Source: Tridacna crocea
Taxonomy: Eukaryota; Mollusca; Bivalvia; Cardiida; Cardiidae
DNA length: 64,000 nt
Reading direction: 5' to 3'
Assembly (NCBI GenBank): GCA_943736015.1
Contig: OX031069.1
Coordinates: forward strand, 23,627,235-23,691,234
Below the pieces are notes generated by a model. That model made no database searches. It saw only the letters and a list, made by a program, of their open reading frames with translations, and was not told the origin of the DNA. Below are positions 54,301 to 62,405 of the stretch, piece by piece. The stretch's first letter is position 1, and each line of letters begins with the position of its first letter. A program made the position numbers and the translations under genes.

Positions 54301-57300
54301 CCATTTGGTTGCCATGGCAACCAGAATTTTTGACGGAATCAAATTCTGTGAACAATTTTTAAAGAGGACCTTCCAAGGAACATTCCAGCCAAGTTTGGTC
54401 CAAATTGGCCCAGCAGTTTAGGAGAAGTTGATGCTTAAAGAATTGTTGATGACGCACGACGGACACCGGGTGATCCTAAAAGCTCCCCTTGAGCATGTTG
54501 TGCTCAGGTGAGCTAAAAAGCCTATGGTTTCTTAACTCTTTACCAAACAATACTTAGTTTCAAAGGCCCAAAAAAAGACGCTTTAGAAAACATTGCAAGA
54601 ACATTTCTGTGAAATTATTTCAAAATCTGACCAGCCGTTCTAGAGAGGAAGAATTTTTAAGAATTTCTTCATTTCTGTATTGTGAAAGTAGCCCCATTCA
54701 CCAGAGCCATGTTTCGTAACGGATCAAAATGTTGCAAACAATTTTTCAATAGGATCACCCAAAGAACATTATGAGAGGATTATTTTAAAATCTGAGCAGC
54801 GGTTTCAGAGAAGAAGAAATTTTGAGAATTTCTTCATTTCTCTATAGTGCAAGTAGCCCACATTCACCAGAGCCATATTTCTAGATTGATCAAAATTTCC
54901 TGAACACTTTTTGAAAAGGGTCACCCGAGGAACATATCTTTGAAATTATTTCAAAATCTGATCAGTGGTTTCAGAGGAGAGGACTCTCCTTGAGCATGTT
55001 GAGCTCAGGTGAGCTAAAAATATGATCCATATAATATGACCAAGATGGTCACTAGTATAGCACTTTGAAAACCTTTAATCTTTACAAAACAATCCCTGGT
55101 TTTCATAACCCTGAGGAAGACGCCTATTGAAAGCATTGCTTGCTGAAAAAGGAGAAAATGCTGGTGACCAGCATTTTCTCCTTTTCGCACAATCTTTTCT
55201 TTCCTTCTGAAAAGAAACTTCAATTTTTGAGTCGCATTAATTTCGCCTGCAAAATGCTTTCAATTTGGATGAGCCTGACATTTTGTAGTTTGGCAAAGAG
55301 TTAATATTTACCATACAATGCTGACTTTTAATGACCCTGAGAAAGCAGCCTTTTGAAAACATTTTCAAAACAATGTTCTCCAATGCCTTCTTCCCTCGGG
55401 CCATTAAAACTCCAGGCTGTGTGGTAAAGGATTAACCCTTTACTGTACAATCCCTGATTTTTACAACCCTGAGATAGAAGCCTCTTGAAAACATTGTGGG
55501 AAAAGGAGAAAATGCTGGTAACCAGCATTTTCTCCATTTCCCACAATGTTTTCTACTCTGCTGTAAGGAAATTCCAATTTTTGAGTTATGTGTATTATGT
55601 CATCTGCAAGTGCTTTCAATTTGGACCAGTATAAAATTTTGTTGGTTGGCTATTTACCAGCTGTATGTGAGCTCTCCTTTGTTTGAGCTCTAGAGAGTTG
55701 ACGTAGACGTCTGATCACAGAATCATCAGCTTGAAACGTAATGATATACTCTATCATAGTCCGTCTGTTGTCATATACCACAAATTCATTGAAATCCTTT
55801 GGGCATCCCTGAAAAATGGAGGAAAAAATTTTTTTTACAAAAGTAAGAGGGCCATTGTCCCTAAAATGCAAAGCTGAGTAAAGCCATTTATGATTGATAA
55901 AGTTGGAGACATCCTGCCTGTGACGACGTCAAACGTAGATAGAGTTCGTTTCATCACCTTATGGTTGATATGGGGAAATATTTGCCAAAAAAGGGAAAGG
56001 TACACGAAAATAACGAGTGCCATAAAGCATGAGTTATTTTTGCTGACCTTTCCTTTTTAAGGCAAACATTTCCTCATATTAACTACAAGCTGACGAAATA
56101 AATTATATATTCCTCTCATTATTTTGTCAATGAATGCCACTTTTAAAACTAGTGATCTCAAGTCAATTAACCAGATTTTCGGCAGGTGGAAAATCTTCAC
56201 TGTGATGGGGAAATAATTCCCCTCAGCTTAACCCTTTAACCCATAAGGCATTTCTATAGTATCTCTAATTGACCCTAAATAACAGCAAGGATGAAGCTGT
56301 TTCTTATGTGTATATGACACCTTTTGATAGTGTAGAAAACATTGTGGAACAAGCAATTTCACCTTCTGCAACAATGTTTTCCAAAGGCTCCCACAAGCAA
56401 TGCGTAAAAATGAGTATCTATAGAGTAAAGGGTTAAATTACGTCATTTCTTTACCCATAACATTTCTAAAAATAGACACATCAAATATAATATATATAAT
56501 TATGTGTTAGTAACTTTCTTTTTGTTATGATCCAGCATGACCCAATTCAAAATCATTCAAGATATATACAAAACAAAACACTCATTATCTAAAATTCCAC
56601 TTTAGGCAACCTTGAAGAACAAAGCTTTTGAAAACACTAAGGGAAAAGGAAACAGAGGGTTACTGGTGCAAAAGCGCAACAAGGTATCAAAAAGACAAAC
56701 ATTTTCACCATGTTTCAAGAGAACCTGGCTAAAAATGTGGCTAAAAATGTGGTCTCTAGCGTGCTCACAAACAACAAACACAGTCAATACATATACAGTA
56801 ATACAGTATAGAAGCTATGCTACTTAAATCGTGCTGTCATGAATGTTTCTCTCAATAAAATTTCGGAAAAAAGTATTTTAATCATATATTTCTGTCAATG
56901 ATAAATTCTCGGTAAGTAATTTAAAGATGCTTGAACGAATTTACACACGGATATGTATTAAAAGGGAGAATTACCGGGGCAACGGACAATATAACAGATT
57001 TACATATTTAACCCATTACCACACAATCCCTACTTTTGACACCCCTGAGAAAGAAGCCTTTTGAAAACACTGTAGGAAAAGGAGAAAATGCTGGTAACCA
57101 GCATTTTCTCCTTTTCCCACAGTGTTTTCTACCCTTCCCAGAACAAATTTCAATTTTTCAGTCACCTTTATTTTGTCGTCTGCAAATGCTTTCAATTTGG
57201 ACCAGTCTTAATTTTTCACGTGTGGTAATGGGTTAAACAAAAGTTTGAACTTCAATGCGAAAGGGAAAAAAAAAAAATCTCCGTTCTACCACAGAATTAT

Positions 57301-60300
57301 AAAATTACAGATACTGATTGCTTTCGTTTGGCTAGTAAAGTCATCTCAGCATCATACCAAACTAAATAACAATGAATTACAACCTTTCCAAAAATTTATA
57401 GATTGTCTGATTCAACAGAGAGGTTTAAGTTAATGAAAAATTTCAAAATCGGATTAAGGGGAAAAGGGTTGTCTGATGCTGTCAGTTAAGAAATTGTTAA
57501 TATGATTGACTATAGTTTGATTTATTATCTTTTGACAATGGGTGGTCAAGTTGATTAAGAGCGGCAGATTGCTTTGCAATCAAACACACTTCCTATCAAT
57601 GAACAATTTACCAAAACACCCTTTGTGCTAAAGTGCAGATGTGCTAAATCCACTCAAACTCGTCACCAAATGACAAAATTTTTAGAACAATCCAACCTCA
57701 AAAATTTGTAGACAACAAAAGAAATGATTCAAAAATTAAACTTTGTTTTTGACAGAGCACAAACCACTGTCCAAAAAAGGAGAAAATGGATGTTACAAGC
57801 ATTTTCTCCTTTTTCCGAAAAACTTTTAAACAGCTTTCTGAGGTCGTCAAAACTCGGGTTTAAGTAATAAACAGTTGAAAAAGTTGAGTGAAAAGAAAAT
57901 TAACATGTTGCCCATTGAGCTAAATTTCCACCAGTACAAAGAATAAACCTTTTTAAAATTGAAATCTACTCTTAGTGAGGAAGTAAGCAGTACACGTCAT
58001 TTGAAGTGCTTTTTGTAAATAGCAGGTAGTTTAAATCTAAGACTAAACATCATGTAATTTTCAGTCTGATCTATATCCTCACATTTAGTATATTCTTCAT
58101 GCACCATGGGTTAAGATTAATGTCAAACTGAAACATTGGTGACAAGTTACGTGGCCACTTTTTGGATGTGCATAGGTTATTGAACAAGGTTAGATATTCA
58201 AGTAATCGTATTTTCTCTTTATTAGTACATTGTATTTCATATAGGTCTATTTTTAACTTTGTTTTAAATTTTCCTCTTTCAGAGCGGAAAACATTCAAAT
58301 TAATCCATTTTCCAGAACTCTTTACATTAGTCCAAATTTTCAGCCATTATTATAATTTAAACTTGTCTATAGCCTCTGCGTGATCTCACGTCAGTGGTGC
58401 ATGTTCGCAAAGCACGTATTTTAAGGTTTTTCTTAAATTCAAACGTTAAAAACACGAAATAAATAAATAGTATCGCATCCCTCCAACGTTAACAGTCGTT
58501 TCTTTGTGAGTCAAAATAGCAGATTACAACAATGGACATCGGGTAGAATAAATGCGATGACCTGATTGGTCAAATCTCGATTTCCAAAGATCCGTGTATC
58601 AAGACAAACATTCTGAAAGAGTGCACCCAAGATTTCTCTACGATTTCCCCACCCTACATGACCCAATTTTGTGCATGTCCGAGAATTTATCGAAAAAACA
58701 TTGACCAAAAATCCTGAGTATCTTACAGAAAATGTGGCCTCTAGAGTGCACACAAGAAATATGTTGATGACAGCATGACGAGCAATGAACACAGCATGAT
58801 CACAAAAGCTCATCTTGAGCATTTTGTGTTCTGGTGAGTGTAAAAAGCAGATGACAGCATTTTCTTCCTTTCCTGCCATGTTTTTAACTGTCTTACCTCT
58901 ATACCAAAGGACAAAATTATAGACTGATCCAAATTGAAAGCATTTGCAGACGACAAAATAAATGTGACTGAAAAGTTGAAATTTGGTTTGGGAAGGGAAG
59001 AAAACATTGTGGGAAAGGGAGAAAATGCTGGTTACAAGCATTTTCTCCTTTTCCCACAATGTTTTCAAAAGGCTTCTTTCTCAGGGTCGTCAAAAGTAGG
59101 GATTGTGTAGTAATGGGTTAACTCTATACCAAATGACAAAATTATAGACTGATTCAAATTGAAAGCATTTGCAGACAACAAAATAAATGTGACTGAAAAG
59201 TTGAAATTTGGTTTGGGAAGGGTAGAAAATATAATGGCAAGGAGACAATGCTGGTTACCAGCATTTTCTTCTTTTCCCACAATGTTTTCAAAAGCCTTCT
59301 CTTTCAGGTTGTTAAAAGTCAGGATTATGTGGTAAAGAGTACAGCCAAAACATGTAATTTGATTGACATTTCTTTTTGTGGTCTGCAAACACTGTCAAAT
59401 TGAACCAGTCTAAAATGGTTAACTCATTACCAAACAACAATATTTTGGGTTTGTCCAAATTGAAAGCATTTGCAGACGACAAAATAAATGTGACTGAAAA
59501 TTTGAAAATTGCTTTGTGAAAGGTAGAAAACATTATGGGAAAAGGAGAAAATGCTGGTTACCAGTATTTTCTCCTTTTCCCATAATTTTTTCTAAAGGCA
59601 TCTTTCTCAGGGCCATCAAAAGTAAGGATTGTGTGGTAATGGGTTAAACACAAAACATACCAAAACAGAGTCGTAATATTTTGAGCCATGGCTTGCAGTT
59701 TCTTTTTCTGGTTCTCTTTTCAAGCTGGCGTCACTCTCTCCCTTTGGATACACCTGCGAATATCAAATAAACATAAAATAAATCTTTGGAAGGTTTTTAC
59801 CAAGAAAAACTAGAGCTGTCACTGAATGTGACTTAATACCCCCTCCAGCGCTTTTACAGAAAAAAGTGTCAAATTCAAGGGGAGAAATTTCCTCAAACAG
59901 AAAGAGTTGACACTTAAAATTGCGTCTTGCAAATCTTTAAAATATAAACAGTATATGTGCAAAGTTTCAATACAATTGAAGGAAACCTGTAGGAAGAGTT
60001 TACAACACAAAATTACAAGTATTTTGTACACAGACGGACACACGGACAGACATACACACAGAAAGACAGGCTTATTCTAGTATACCCCCGAAAAAAGTCG
60101 TTTCGCAGGGGGTGTAATGAGACAATCAAGTTTCTTTCAAGTACACTGTTTTTTCTTTGAAGGGTTAGAAACATTCTTGGAAAAAGATAAAATGCTTGCT
60201 ACTAGCGTTTTCTCCTTTTTCCACAATGTTGTTTCCAAGGGTTGTTAAAACTAAGGATTATGTGCTAAAGGAAACCCATCGACACACGATCCCTACTTTT

Positions 60301-62352
60301 GACGACCCTGAGAAAGAAGCCTTTAGAAAACATTGTGGGAAAAGGAGAAACTGCTGGTAACCAGCATTTGCTTCTTTTCCCACAATGTTTTCTACCCTTC
60401 ACAAAACAAATTTCAAATTTGTGGTCACTTTTATTTTCTCGTCTGCAAATGCTTTCGTTTGGTAATGTGTTAACTCTTTACAAAACAACAAAATTTTGGA
60501 CGAGTTGAAATTGAAAGCATTTGCAGACGACAAAATAAATGTGAATCAAAAATTGAAATTTGATTTGGAAAAGGTTAAAAACATTGTGGGAAAAGAAGAA
60601 AATTCTGGTTACCAGCATTTTCTCCTTTTCCCACAATGTTTTCAAAGTCTTTCTTTCTCAGGATAATTAAAAGTCCGGATTGTATGACAAAGGGTTAAGA
60701 TAAAGGATTATATGGTAAAAGATTGATCCTGCTGACAAAAGAAAATGTTAGACTACCCAAAATTCAAAACATCAGCATACAAAAAATTCCAACATTAACC
60801 CTTTACCCCATAAGACATTTCTATGGTATCTCTAATTGAACCTGAATAACAATGAGGATGAAGCCGTTTCTTATCTGTATATGACACCATTTGATAGCAT
60901 TGAAAACATTGTGACAAAAGGTGAAATTGCTCGTCACGAGCAATTTCACCTTTTGCCACAATGTTTTCCAAAGGCTCCTACAAGCAATGTGTAGAAATGA
61001 GTATCTGTGGAGTAAAGGGTTAATACAAATGGGCTGAAGTTCTCTGATACGATAGAAAACATTGTGAGAAAAGGTGAAAATGCTGGTTACCAGCATTTTC
61101 TCCTTTTCCAACAGTTTTTTTTTCGAAAGGCATCTTTCGCAAGGTCGTTAAAAACAAGGGATTGTAAAAGATTAACCCATTATCACACAATCCCTATTTT
61201 TGACACCCACTGAGAAAGAAGCCTTTAGAAGACATCGTGGGAAAAGGAGAAAATGCTGGTAACCAGCATTTTCTCCTTTTCCCACAATGTTTTCTACCCT
61301 TCACGAAACGAATTTCAAATTTTCAGTCACTTTTAATTTATCGTCTGCAAAAGCTTTCGATTTGGACAAGCTTGAAATATTGTCGTTTGGTAATGAGTTA
61401 AGATAAGATTCTGTATAAGTGGACATTTTTGTGACATGGAAATTTTTGCAATTTCTTGACTTTGAGAAGTTCCCAAACTTTTCTGTTTGTGTATTTCACT
61501 ACAAGTATATCAAAAAATTATGAGTGTTTTGAATATTTCCATAGACAAAATGTTTATAATCTGTAATTTGCACATTTTTCTACAATTGTATATATCTATG
61601 CATATGCTAAAGTATTATGTGGAAAATACTAAGACTATTCGAATTTGCCTCACTTACCTTCATGTCTCCAAGTAAAACCCTACATTTCAAGATGTATGCT
61701 TCATATGGACCCTCTTGTTTACAGTCCTCCGAGTAGTGAACACATTTCAAAGGATTGTCACTGTACAATGGGAAACGGTATGAGAATTTATAGAAATAAA
61801 GAAATAGATAATACAATGAATGTGGAAATGGATGGATGGACGGGTTTTTAGACTGACTGATAAAATGACTAAATGATCAACAATACCTGAAATAAATGCC
61901 CTTCCCAAAAAAGCCTGAACTATTCTAATTATGATATTGCAGATCAGTTCTATACCTATGTATGACGGATATTACCAGAGTGAGTGAGTGAGTGAGTGAG
62001 TGAGTGAGTGAGTGAGTGACTGAGCGAGTGGGTGGGTGGGTGGGTGGGTGGGTGAGTGAGTGAGTGAGTGAGTGACTGACTAAGTGATTGACTGAGCAAG
62101 TGAGTGAATGACTGAATGGGTGATCGATTTAATTGGTTTTAGGATTACATAAGTGGATGAATGAATGATAATTGACAGAAATAAATAAAAAGACCTTTAG
62201 ACTGACTAACAGAATGACCAAATAATCATCATTACCTAAAATAAATGCCCCGCCCAAAGTATCCCATTCTGCTTAATCTCTGATCCAGTCCTTCCTCACA
62301 CAATGTCTCTTTCTTAACATTACTTCCATGGTACAGGTAGCTGACATTCAAT
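42136..62352 (-). CDS. PARP-type ADP-ribosyltransferase with C-terminal UBA-like domain, 8 exons, 5' end not seen
   Basis: Exons 62352-62236, 61760-61658, 59753-59661, 55808-55658, 51679-51453, 49385-49314, 47020-46864 and 42329-42136 join into 370 residues plus stop, with matching phases and GT-AG introns. Residues 1-~140 form the ART core: LYHGS (H8), GRGIYFSDNPLKC (Y37), a second Tyr 11 residues on (Y48, like PARP1 Y907), CRVLLGD, YYDSVL, and FNEFVVYD with E112 at the place of PARP1 E988. This gives the H-Y-E triad typical of polymer-forming PARPs. Residues ~155-306 are a polar linker with a short charged helix. Residues ~324-370 resemble the UBA-like domain of p47/NSFL1C and UBX proteins: QFLSVTGLEDS ... 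AISLYYED. Likely it modifies proteins with ADP-ribose and binds ubiquitin. N-terminal domains are unknown, so no symbol is given. Confidence 0.5.
42340..42445. repeat. Short direct repeat with MITE-like scrap
   Basis: CATGAAATCAAATTAAACATT occurs twice within 60 bases, the second followed by GTGGGAAAAAGAG. Confidence 0.5.
42658..42765. repeat. ~50-bp-arm palindrome at duplication boundary
   Basis: AGCTGATGAGGGCAGGAGAG at the left faces CTCTCCTGCCCTCATCAG at the right. The duplicated unit starts near its centre. Confidence 0.5.
43765..43972 (+). mobile_element. Hairpin MITE A in duplication copy 1
   Basis: Right stem shortened (CATTTTCTCACAATG). Confidence 0.5.
43984..44205 (-). mobile_element. 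Hairpin MITE A, diverged, in copy 1
   Basis: Tip GACTGGTTAGCAGC; ends not TTAA. Confidence 0.5.
44240..44459 (+). mobile_element. Hairpin MITE A, full length, in copy 1
   Basis: TTAA both ends; tip GCTTGTAACCAGC. Confidence 0.5.
44456..44548 (-). mobile_element. Hairpin MITE core at duplication joint
   Basis: A TTAACCCTTTACCACAC end runs into a core of the 32760 type and stops where copy 2 begins. Confidence 0.5.
45603..45811 (+). mobile_element. Hairpin MITE A in duplication copy 2
   Basis: Counterpart of 43765. Confidence 0.5.
45823..46043 (-). mobile_element. Hairpin MITE A, diverged, in copy 2
   Basis: Counterpart of 43984. Confidence 0.5.
46079..46298 (+). mobile_element. Hairpin MITE A, full length, in copy 2
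   Basis: Counterpart of 44240; shares its right TTAA with the next copy. Confidence 0.5.
46295..46519 (+). mobile_element. Hairpin MITE A, chained
   Basis: TTAA start, GTAAA end; CACTG left stem opposite CAATG. Confidence 0.5.
46518..46628 (-). mobile_element. Hairpin MITE, deletion derivative, chained
   Basis: Long-arm end and short-arm end with almost no core. Confidence 0.5.
46625..46854 (+). mobile_element. Hairpin MITE A, full length, chained
   Basis: TTAA both ends; right TTAA lies 8 bases from the donor of PARP-gene exon 7. Confidence 0.5.
46864..47020 (-). CDS. PARP-gene exon 7 (linker)
   Basis: 52 codons plus one base: KLYEEAERHPSEASIDAGQR and FDEMPDFYHTDDIFGFPASE. Acidic and aromatic-rich, no known fold recognised. 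Donor GTACTT; a hairpin element lies 8 bases beyond it. Confidence 0.5.
47050..47838. other. PARP-gene intron, unclassified repeats
   Basis: Includes ATTGGCCAAGTTACAGGCC twice (47396, 47428) and CTTGAACGTGATTGGT facing ACCAATCACATTCAAG. A 173-codon plus-strand frame crosses it without a recognised motif. Confidence 0.5.
47839..47995 (+). repeat. Interspersed repeat G, copy 3
   Basis: TGCAACACGCAAAATAGGG, GCATTCAGACATTTGCG and GGCACTTTACC. Confidence 0.5.
48005..48092 (-). mobile_element. Hairpin MITE long arm, cut
   Basis: TTAGACTCTTCC to GGGTAGAAAACAT, then repeat H begins. Confidence 0.5.
48093..48592 (-). mobile_element. Pearl/HINE-like repeat H
   Basis: Three ~165-bp units (ATCTTATGG at 48112, ~48277 and ~48438), then GATGGACAACAGACGCAAAC and the end GTGCTCAGGTGAGCTAAA, the same terminus as the elements at 23028 and 52389. 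Confidence 0.5.
48699..49205 (-). mobile_element. Hairpin MITE A interrupted by a SINE
   Basis: Long arm 48699-48794; core and short arm 49071-49205. Confidence 0.5.
48795..49070 (-). mobile_element. tRNA-derived SINE, 276 bp, with target duplication
   Basis: Flanked by TTTGGAA (48788-48794, 49071-49077). Read on the minus strand it has an A-box-like TGGCTCAGTGGTGG, a B-box-like GAGTTCGATACTC, a body and an (AACC)n tail. Confidence 0.5.
49314..49385 (-). CDS. PARP-gene exon 6 (charged helix)
   Basis: 24 codons: DQREKDKELWTKLQALQGVK plus CEQE. Likely a short helix or coiled coil. Phase 0/0, acceptor AACATTACAG. Confidence 0.5.
49408..49464 (-). mobile_element. Hairpin MITE long-arm fragment
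   Basis: Abuts the next copy at TTAA 49461-49464, just past PARP-gene exon 6. Confidence 0.5.
49461..49692 (-). mobile_element. Hairpin MITE A, full length, chained
   Basis: Clean core, central T; right end GGGATAA. Confidence 0.5.
49689..49990 (-). mobile_element. Two truncated hairpin MITEs, chained
   Basis: Two long arms, each with only a left stem (to 49828 and to 49990). Confidence 0.5.
49995..50062. repeat. Inverted repeat, 17-bp arms
   Basis: TAGCCATCTAATTGGCT and AGCCAATTAGATGGCTA around a ~28-base loop. Confidence 0.5.
50281..50506 (+). mobile_element. Hairpin MITE B
   Basis: TTAA start; tip GCTCGTAACGAGC, central A; end GGATTGAA. Confidence 0.5.
50588..50815 (+). mobile_element. 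Hairpin MITE A (GTAGG/CAGTG branch), full length
   Basis: TTAA both ends; left stem CATTGTAGG against CCCACAGTG. Confidence 0.5.
50985..51245 (+). repeat. Interspersed repeat I, uninterrupted copy
   Basis: GTTATGGGTAAAGAAATG, TTTAAGCCGGGG, AAAATCTGGAAC and ACAAGCTGATGAAAT. A single TTAA at 51020-51023 marks the site filled in the inverted copy at 56050. Confidence 0.5.
51453..51679 (-). CDS. PARP-gene exon 5 (linker), two possible donors
   Basis: 75 codons rich in Thr, Glu, Asp and Pro, ending VREAVRKKRLGETYKPPSD before GTAAAT. A better-scoring donor (GTAAGAG) lies inside at 51509, is also phase 0, and would drop the last 19 residues. The longer form is preferred because the extra frame reads like protein, but both may be used. 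Confidence 0.5.
51877..52105 (-). mobile_element. Hairpin MITE A, full length
   Basis: TTAA both ends; tip GCAGGTTGACTGC keeps most pairing. Confidence 0.5.
52389..53338 (-). mobile_element. Pearl/HINE-like element, copy 2
   Basis: Reverse orientation to 23028: starts GAGGGCCAAGATGGCCCTGA, several ~165-bp units, then CGACGAACACGGACATCGGG, hairpin GAGCAT-ATT-GTGCTC and CAGGTGAGCTAAA. Confidence 0.5.
53339..54514 (-). mobile_element. Pearl/HINE-like element, copy 3, head-to-tail
   Basis: Begins directly where copy 2 ends (CAAGAGGGCCAAGATAGCCC), about six units, ends GCTCAGGTGAGCTAAA. Confidence 0.5.
54533..54597 (+). mobile_element. Hairpin MITE short-arm fragment
   Basis: TTAACTCTTTACCAAACAAT to AGAAAACATTG, then broken into pearl-like sequence. 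Confidence 0.5.
54598..55017 (-). mobile_element. Pearl/HINE-like element, partial copy 4
   Basis: Two to three units and the terminal GCTCAGGTGAGCTAAA. Confidence 0.5.
55075..55304 (+). mobile_element. Hairpin MITE A, full length, central G
   Basis: TTAA both ends; tip GCTGGTGACCAGC. Confidence 0.5.
55301..55435. mobile_element. Foldback of two short arms, 135 bp, chained
   Basis: TTAA both ends. The first half is a short arm and the second half is another short arm inverted; long arm and core tip are absent. Confidence 0.5.
55432..55651 (+). mobile_element. Hairpin MITE A, chained, cut near exon
   Basis: TTAA start, central A; the distal long arm stops a few bases from the PARP-gene exon 4 donor. 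Confidence 0.5.
55658..55808 (-). CDS. PARP-gene exon 4 (catalytic Glu)
   Basis: GCPKDFNEFVVYDNRRTMIE then YIITFQADDSVIRRLRQLSR. FNEFVVYD aligns with PARP1 YNEYIVYD, retaining the triad glutamate that mono-ART members replace. Ends in phase 1, donor GTAAAT. Confidence 0.5.
56050..56520 (-). repeat. Interspersed repeat I, copy filled by a C element
   Basis: Left part to TTCCCCTCAGC, right part from ATTACGTCATTTCTTTACCC. Confidence 0.5.
56228..56436 (-). mobile_element. Hairpin MITE C, core deleted
   Basis: TTAA both ends; the left stem is mostly lost, leaving ACAAGCAATTTCACC. Confidence 0.5.
56590..56660 (+). mobile_element. Hairpin MITE short-arm fragment
   Basis: AAAGCTTTTGAAAACACTAAG then lost. 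Confidence 0.5.
57008..57236 (+). mobile_element. Hairpin MITE A (CACTG variant), full length
   Basis: TTAA both ends; near-identical to 26234 and 31529. Confidence 0.5.
57655..57876 (-). mobile_element. Hairpin MITE A, old copy
   Basis: Core tip GGATGTTACAAGC; ends degraded. Confidence 0.5.
57880..58835. other. PARP-gene intron, no exon recognised
   Basis: A minus-strand frame at 58298-58071 (75 codons, KTKLKIDLYEIQCTNKEKIR) looks protein-like but has no motif I know and a stop just upstream. It may be a fossil of a foreign or retroelement gene. Confidence 0.5.
58840..58890. mobile_element. Hairpin MITE core scrap
   Basis: GACAGCATTTTCTTCC and CATGTTTTTAACT only. Confidence 0.5.
58896..59121 (-). 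mobile_element. Hairpin MITE A, full length, chained
   Basis: Core central T; right TTAA 59118-59121 shared. Confidence 0.5.
59118..59342 (-). mobile_element. Hairpin MITE A, chained
   Basis: Left stem damaged (ATAATGGCAAGG); arms nearly identical to the copy before it, suggesting a local origin. Confidence 0.5.
59366..59422 (+). mobile_element. Hairpin MITE long-arm fragment
   Basis: GTCTGCAAACACTGTCAAATT to TGGTTAA, abutting the next copy. Confidence 0.5.
59419..59647 (-). mobile_element. Hairpin MITE A, full length, chained
   Basis: TTAA both ends; CATTATGGG pairs with CCCATAATT; ends 13 bases from the exon 3 donor of the PARP gene. Confidence 0.5.
59661..59753 (-). CDS. PARP-gene exon 3
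   Basis: 31 codons, VYPKGESDASLKREPEKETA then SHGSKYYDSVL. The (F/Y)DSV motif is typical of PARP catalytic domains just before the final strands. Phase 0/0, donor GTATGT. Confidence 0.5.
59808..60118 (-). mobile_element. Interspersed repeat J, copy 2
   Basis: CTAGAGCTGTCACTGAATGTG, GACGGACACACGGACAGAC and GCAGGGGGTGTAATGA; inverse of 17392. Confidence 0.5.
60150..60270 (-). mobile_element. Hairpin MITE A, partial
   Basis: Core and short arm, diverged. Confidence 0.5.
60270..60473 (+). mobile_element. Hairpin MITE A, internal long-arm deletion
   Basis: Right TTAA 60470-60473 shared with the next copy; central A. Confidence 0.5.
60470..60697 (-). mobile_element. Hairpin MITE A, full length, chained
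   Basis: TTAA both ends; opposite orientation to its neighbour, giving a tail-to-tail pair. Confidence 0.5.
60795..61023 (-). mobile_element. Hairpin MITE C, full length
   Basis: TTAA both ends; tip GCTCGTCACGAGC; best C copy. Confidence 0.5.
61040..61175 (-). mobile_element. Hairpin MITE A, long arm truncated
   Basis: Core central T; right TTAA 61172-61175 shared. Confidence 0.5.
61172..61401 (+). mobile_element. Hairpin MITE A, full length, chained
   Basis: TTAA both ends; clean core except CATCG. Confidence 0.5.
61658..61760 (-). CDS. PARP-gene exon 2
   Basis: Completes Ser, then DNPLKCVHYSEDCKQEGPYE and AYILKCRVLLGDMK: the beta-strand that PARPs write as (F/L)xxRVxLGD. Donor GTAAGT, phase 0 out. 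Confidence 0.5.
61979..62115. repeat. (GTGA)n / (GGGT)n microsatellite
   Basis: GAGTGAGTGAGTGAGTGAGT, then a GGGTGGGTGGGTGG centre, then GTGA again, in the intron between PARP-gene exons 1 and 2. Confidence 0.5.
62236..62352 (-). CDS. PARP-gene exon 1 of those seen (catalytic His and Tyr)
   Basis: LNVSYLYHGSNVKKETLCEE then GLDQRLSRMGYFGRGIYF. Contains the H-G-S NAD-binding motif and GxGIYF. Acceptor GATTTCAG; donor GTAATG; ends in phase 2 (AG|T = Ser). The acceptor implies at least one more upstream exon. Confidence 0.5.
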
Positions 62353-62405
62353 CTGAAATCTAGGTGATGAAATGTTGATTAACAATTTACAACACAGTTC
62401 TCAGT

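Noticed and set aside
58511..59068. 185-codon minus-strand frame
   Set aside because: Its first third is hairpin-element sequence and the rest has no recognised motif; it lies inside a PARP-gene intron.
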